Positions 13,726 to 16,582 of a DNA stretch of 16,582 bases are shown piece by piece. The stretch is from contig JAGATI010000004.1 in assembly GCA_017621295.1 (NCBI GenBank), positions 1-16,582 of the forward strand, read 5' to 3'. The notes under the pieces are model-generated. The model saw only the letters and a program-made list of their open reading frames with translations, ran no database searches and was not told the origin of the DNA. The translations under genes were made by a program, and so were the position numbers. The stretch is from Clostridia bacterium (lineage in GTDB: Bacteria > Bacillota_A > Clostridia > TANB77 > CAG-508). Position 1 is the first letter of the stretch; the number at the start of each line of letters is the position of its first letter.

Positions 13726-15603
13726 ATGGCTAAGAAAATAGAAGAAAAATATAGAGAATTGTCAGAAATTGATCATGTAAAACTACGTCCTGGTATGTGG
13801 GTTGGATCAACTAAAGAAGAAGAAAGACAATTCTATGTATATAATATAGATACTGGTAAGTTGGAGCAAAAATATTTGATGTATGTTCCAGCTATGTTAA
13901 AGATAGTAGATGAGGTAATATCAAATTCATGTGATGAATATCGTAGAAAAGACAATTTAGGTTTGACTGAATTGTCTGTAACTATGATTCCAAAAGAAAA
14001 TAGAATTATAGTAAGGGACAATGGAGGAATTCCCGTAGTTAAGCATAAAGAAGCTGGATGTTATGTTCCGGAATTCATATTTGGTAGACTTAGAACATCA
14101 TCAAACTATGATGATTCTGAAGATAGGAATGTCATAGGTACAAATGGTGTAGGTAGTTCAATTGCAAACATATTTTCATCAAAGTTCAAAGTAACAACTG
14201 CTGACAAAAAGAATAAGATAACAGTAGAATGGAAAGATGGAATGTCAGAATGCATAAATCATGGAAAGCCAGAAAAGTCAAAGGAACATTTTACTGAAAC
14301 TGATTTCAATATAGATGTAAATGCATTTGGTTGTCATGACATAAATATGGATTTTATTGACATCATACATAAGAGATGTATTGATGCAGCAGCTTCAAAT
14401 CCAGGTCTTAAGGTGACATTCATATGCAATGACTACAAAGAAGAATGGAAGTTTAAGTCATTTGATGAATATATAGATTTATATTCAAACTATCTAAACA
14501 TAAAAGATAAGATAACATTTAAGAATGACTTATGTACTGCTATAGTATTTCCTGATTCAAATGTTGACATAGGATTTGTCAATGGTGCTGAATGTTCAAG
14601 AGGTACACATATAAGAGTATTTAGGTCATCTATAAATTCAGCTGTTGCAGAATGGCTTGAGAAGAAAGATAAGATGAAGGATTTGTCTCCTCGTAGTGTT
14701 GAGAATAAATATTCCGTATTTATGAATATAGATGTGTCAAATCCAGCTTATTCATCACAAACAAAGGAAGAATTGACAACACCAGTTGATTCATTTTCTA
14801 AAAATGAAAATAAGAAGTGGAATGTACCAAATAAGTTCATAAATGATATTCTTAAGTCTGAAATCATCAATCTTATGCGAGACTGGTATAAGAATAGACA
14901 AGCGGCTGAAGATGAGAAGACTTTAAGAAAGCTAAATAAAGAAGCAAGCAAAGGTCTTAAGCGTTCTGACAAATACATACCAGCAAACACTAAGAAGAAA
15001 CATGAACGTGAGTTATGGATATATGAGGGTGATTCTGCAGCAAGAGGATTTAGAACCGGACGAAATCCACTTACACAAGCAGCATATCTTATGAGAGGTG
15101 TTCCACCAAATGCATTGAACATGTCTGCAATTCAAATAATGAAAAATGATGTATATAATGATTTAGTTACTATACTTGGACTTAAGTTTGGTTCAGAATT
15201 TGACATTAAGAATCTCAACTTTGGTAAGATTGTAATATCTACTGATGCTGATGTCGATGGTGATAAGATTGCAGCATTACTTCTTGTATTCTTTAAGAAC
15301 TGGCCCCAACTGATAGAAAAGAAGATTGTATGTAGGAGCATATCTCCAATCATCATAGCTAAGAAGGGCAAGGATAGACGAAAGTATTATTCTATAGAAG
15401 ATTTCAATAAAGAAGAAAAGAAACTAAAGGGATATATGATAAAATATGCTAAAGGATTGTCAGGTTTGGATGCAGAAGAGACAAAAGAAATGATGAGAAA
15501 TCCAATATATCTCAATTTTGAATATGATGAACGAGCAGATGAGATGTTTGAACGATGGTTTGGTACAGATTCTGATCAACGAAAGAAATTGATGGAATTA
15601 TAG
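13726..15603 (+). CDS. gp39: Type II DNA topoisomerase large subunit (T4 gp39/gp60-type, unsplit)
   Basis: A 625-residue ATPase-plus-TOPRIM subunit. The GHKL ATPase signature is complete: E63 and N67 in DEVISNSCDE, D98-NGGIPV, and G138-TNGVG. A transducer domain follows. The TOPRIM part has E434 in YEGDSA and D507-x-D509-x-D511 in TDADVDG, the metal-binding residues for DNA cleavage and rejoining. Together with a gp52-like DNA-binding subunit (not in this window) it would relax or pass DNA strands during replication. In T4 itself these parts are split between gp39 and gp60; here they are one chain of similar total length. The frame opens at 13666, but the start at 13726 (MAKKIEEKYRELSE) is preferred because the promoter lies inside the extension. 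Confidence 0.94.
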   Translation: MAKKIEEKYRELSEIDHVKLRPGMWVGSTKEEERQFYVYNIDTGKLEQKYLMYVPAMLKIVDEVISNSCDEYRRKDNLGLTELSVTMIPKENRIIVRDNGGIPVVKHKEAGCYVPEFIFGRLRTSSNYDDSEDRNVIGTNGVGSSIANIFSSKFKVTTADKKNKITVEWKDGMSECINHGKPEKSKEHFTETDFNIDVNAFGCHDINMDFIDIIHKRCIDAAASNPGLKVTFICNDYKEEWKFKSFDEYIDLYSNYLNIKDKITFKNDLCTAIVFPDSNVDIGFVNGAECSRGTHIRVFRSSINSAVAEWLEKKDKMKDLSPRSVENKYSVFMNIDVSNPAYSSQTKEELTTPVDSFSKNENKKWNVPNKFINDILKSEIINLMRDWYKNRQAAEDEKTLRKLNKEASKGLKRSDKYIPANTKKKHERELWIYEGDSAARGFRTGRNPLTQAAYLMRGVPPNALNMSAIQIMKNDVYNDLVTILGLKFGSEFDIKNLNFGKIVISTDADVDGDKIAALLLVFFKNWPQLIEKKIVCRSISPIIIAKKGKDRRKYYSIEDFNKEEKKLKGYMIKYAKGLSGLDAEETKEMMRNPIYLNFEYDERADEMFERWFGTDSDQRKKLMEL

Positions 15604-15605
15604 AT

Positions 15606-15632
15606 AAAGCGGCAAATTTTGCCGCTTTTGTT
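15606..15632 (+). terminator. Strong intrinsic terminator after the topoisomerase gene
   Basis: AAAGCGGC (15606-15613) pairs with GCCGCTTT (15621-15628) around a 7-nt A/T loop that can extend the stem further. TTTTGTTGT runs from the stem end. The GC-rich core stands out in this AT-rich sequence. It starts 2 bp after the topoisomerase stop codon. Confidence 0.85.
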
Positions 15633-15669
15633 GTATGATAGTACTAGTATGTTTAATATTTTTAATATA

Positions 15670-15677
15670 TATAAATA
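15670..15677 (+). promoter_or_regulatory. T4-late-like TATAAATA box before the membrane-protein gene
   Basis: TATAAATA lies 16 nt upstream of ATG 15694, in the intergenic region behind a terminator. No host-type TTTG-N20-TATATTTG pair is seen there. This supports a T4-type late class for the downstream gene, with the caution that the octamer is not rare in such AT-rich DNA. Confidence 0.42.
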
Positions 15678-15693
15678 TTGAACATATACTTAA

Positions 15694-16582
15694 ATGTATC
15701 GTAACATAAATGACTATATTAGGTTGTCAAATGGTGATGTTGAGATTGACAATAAGCGATTATTGATTGAACATGGTAAAGACTTAGACAATATAAACAA
15801 AAAGTTTGCAATATATACAAGAAATCATATGCTTGGTGTTGTAAACGAATCAAACAACAATGTATTGTTTACACCAAGTGAGCAAAAAGCAATTTCTGAA
15901 TTGTTATTGTTTGCATTGACAGAACAGAAGAATGGATTGATCAATGAATTGAATTCTATCAATGAAAGTATGCTTGACAATATGTCTAACTTTGGAAAGA
16001 ATTTATATAGTCAAGTAAAGGACAAATATAAAGCTGGCAAGGATACTATAATTAAGACAGCAGATGACATTAAGACAAAGATATCTGCTATAAATGAATT
16101 GATAAAGAATATTGCAAACAATGCTATTAAGACTGTAAAGGATTGTTATGAAAGAATTCTTAAGATACTTGATAAGCTTGATGGCATGATTATCAATTTA
16201 TTTGAAAAATGTGGATTAGATACAGATAAAGTATATAAGCTATATATAGATACAGCAAATAAAATTGCTAAAGATCCTGATTCGTTAGTAAAGAAGATAG
16301 GTAAAGAAAAACTGTATGAAAGTTATGGTGCAAGTTTAGCTAATGGAAAGCCAATATATGAAAAAGATGAGGAAGAAGATGAGGAAGATGAAGAAGACAA
16401 TGATTCTAAAACAATAGAGCAGACAAGCAATGGAAGTAAGATAAAGTCTGCTCTATGGAAGATGTTGAAGAACATACTTGTCTGGTTTGTTGTTTGTGTT
16501 GTAATTCCTGGATTTGTTGTTGGAATGTTTCCAGGAACTATAATTGCATTACTTGTAACTCTTGTATGTAAGTTAGCATGGA
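15694..16582 (+). CDS. Unknown helical protein with acidic linker and C-terminal membrane segments (partial)
   Basis: The frame is open from ATG 15694 to the right edge of the window, so the 3' end is missing; 296 residues are visible. I do not recognise a family. Parts seen: an N-terminal region of about 85 residues; a long Lys/Ile-rich helical region (about 85-200); a very acidic stretch (about 223-237, nearly all Glu and Asp); and from about residue 260 on two hydrophobic segments separated by a Pro/Gly turn (GFVVGMFPGT), which look like a membrane hairpin. There is no N-terminal signal peptide. Few of its start-side bases resemble a Shine-Dalgarno sequence. The upstream TATAAATA box suggests late expression. 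A virion or inner-membrane protein is possible. Confidence 0.72.
   Translation, partial: MYRNINDYIRLSNGDVEIDNKRLLIEHGKDLDNINKKFAIYTRNHMLGVVNESNNNVLFTPSEQKAISELLLFALTEQKNGLINELNSINESMLDNMSNFGKNLYSQVKDKYKAGKDTIIKTADDIKTKISAINELIKNIANNAIKTVKDCYERILKILDKLDGMIINLFEKCGLDTDKVYKLYIDTANKIAKDPDSLVKKIGKEKLYESYGASLANGKPIYEKDEEEDEEDEEDNDSKTIEQTSNGSKIKSALWKMLKNILVWFVVCVVIPGFVVGMFPGTIIALLVTLVCKLAW

Noticed and set aside
14748..15122. Long open frame on the minus strand within the topoisomerase gene, and similar antisense frames elsewhere
   Set aside because: They lie opposite well-supported genes, have no promoter or start signals and encode no recognisable protein; they are by-products of codon composition.
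103..15603. TAG recoded to glutamine (code 15), as in some gut megaphages
   Set aside because: TAG ends several genes exactly at the conserved C-terminal WYxxK-type position or just before a terminator (topoisomerase), and TGA and TAA are used likewise. The standard code explains the window.

Overview
This window looks like part of a large, AT-rich, T4-type tailed phage (myovirus) infecting a Bacteroidota host, probably a gut-type bacterium. The T4 relationship rests on a gp20-like portal, a gp5-like OB-fold baseplate protein, a gp43-like family B DNA polymerase whose active-site spacing matches T4 gp43, and a T4-type DNA topoisomerase large subunit. The host guess rests on promoters with TTTG, a 20-nt spacer and TATATTTG, the Bacteroidota -33/-7 pattern, and on the near absence of Shine-Dalgarno sequences. 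TAA, TAG and TGA all end genes, so the standard bacterial code applies.

Layout. Bases 103-4777 (minus strand) hold seven tandem paralogous genes for BspA-like/DUF285 leucine-rich-repeat proteins without signal peptides. At least two carry their own host-type promoter. Bases 4838-9363 (minus strand) form a virion module: portal, an unknown small protein, a Nudix hydrolase, a gp5-like OB-fold protein and an unknown Gly/Ala-rich protein. The unknown small protein and the Nudix enzyme start with a sequence resembling the T4 capsid-targeting propeptide (MK[TS]xxxYIxE). A 131-bp divergent region (9364-9494) with a 12-bp palindrome and a host-type promoter separates this module from rightward genes.

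Bases 9495-15603 (plus strand) are an early/replication module: three small unknown genes, the N-terminal part of a PolB polymerase, a Vsr-like (EDxHD) homing endonuclease, a coiled-coil protein with a clamp-binding-like C-terminus, a terminator, a promoter and the topoisomerase large subunit. The polymerase stops just before motif B, and its C-terminal half (motifs B and C, thumb) is nowhere in the window. After a strong terminator, a gene for a membrane-anchored protein (15694 onward) follows a T4-late-like TATAAATA box and runs off the right edge.

The most unusual elements are the seven-gene LRR array under an apparently early promoter class, the fractured DNA polymerase next to a Vsr-like endonuclease, and the capsid-targeting-like N-termini on a Nudix enzyme and its neighbour. 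All functional statements come from reading motifs by eye; no database search was run.
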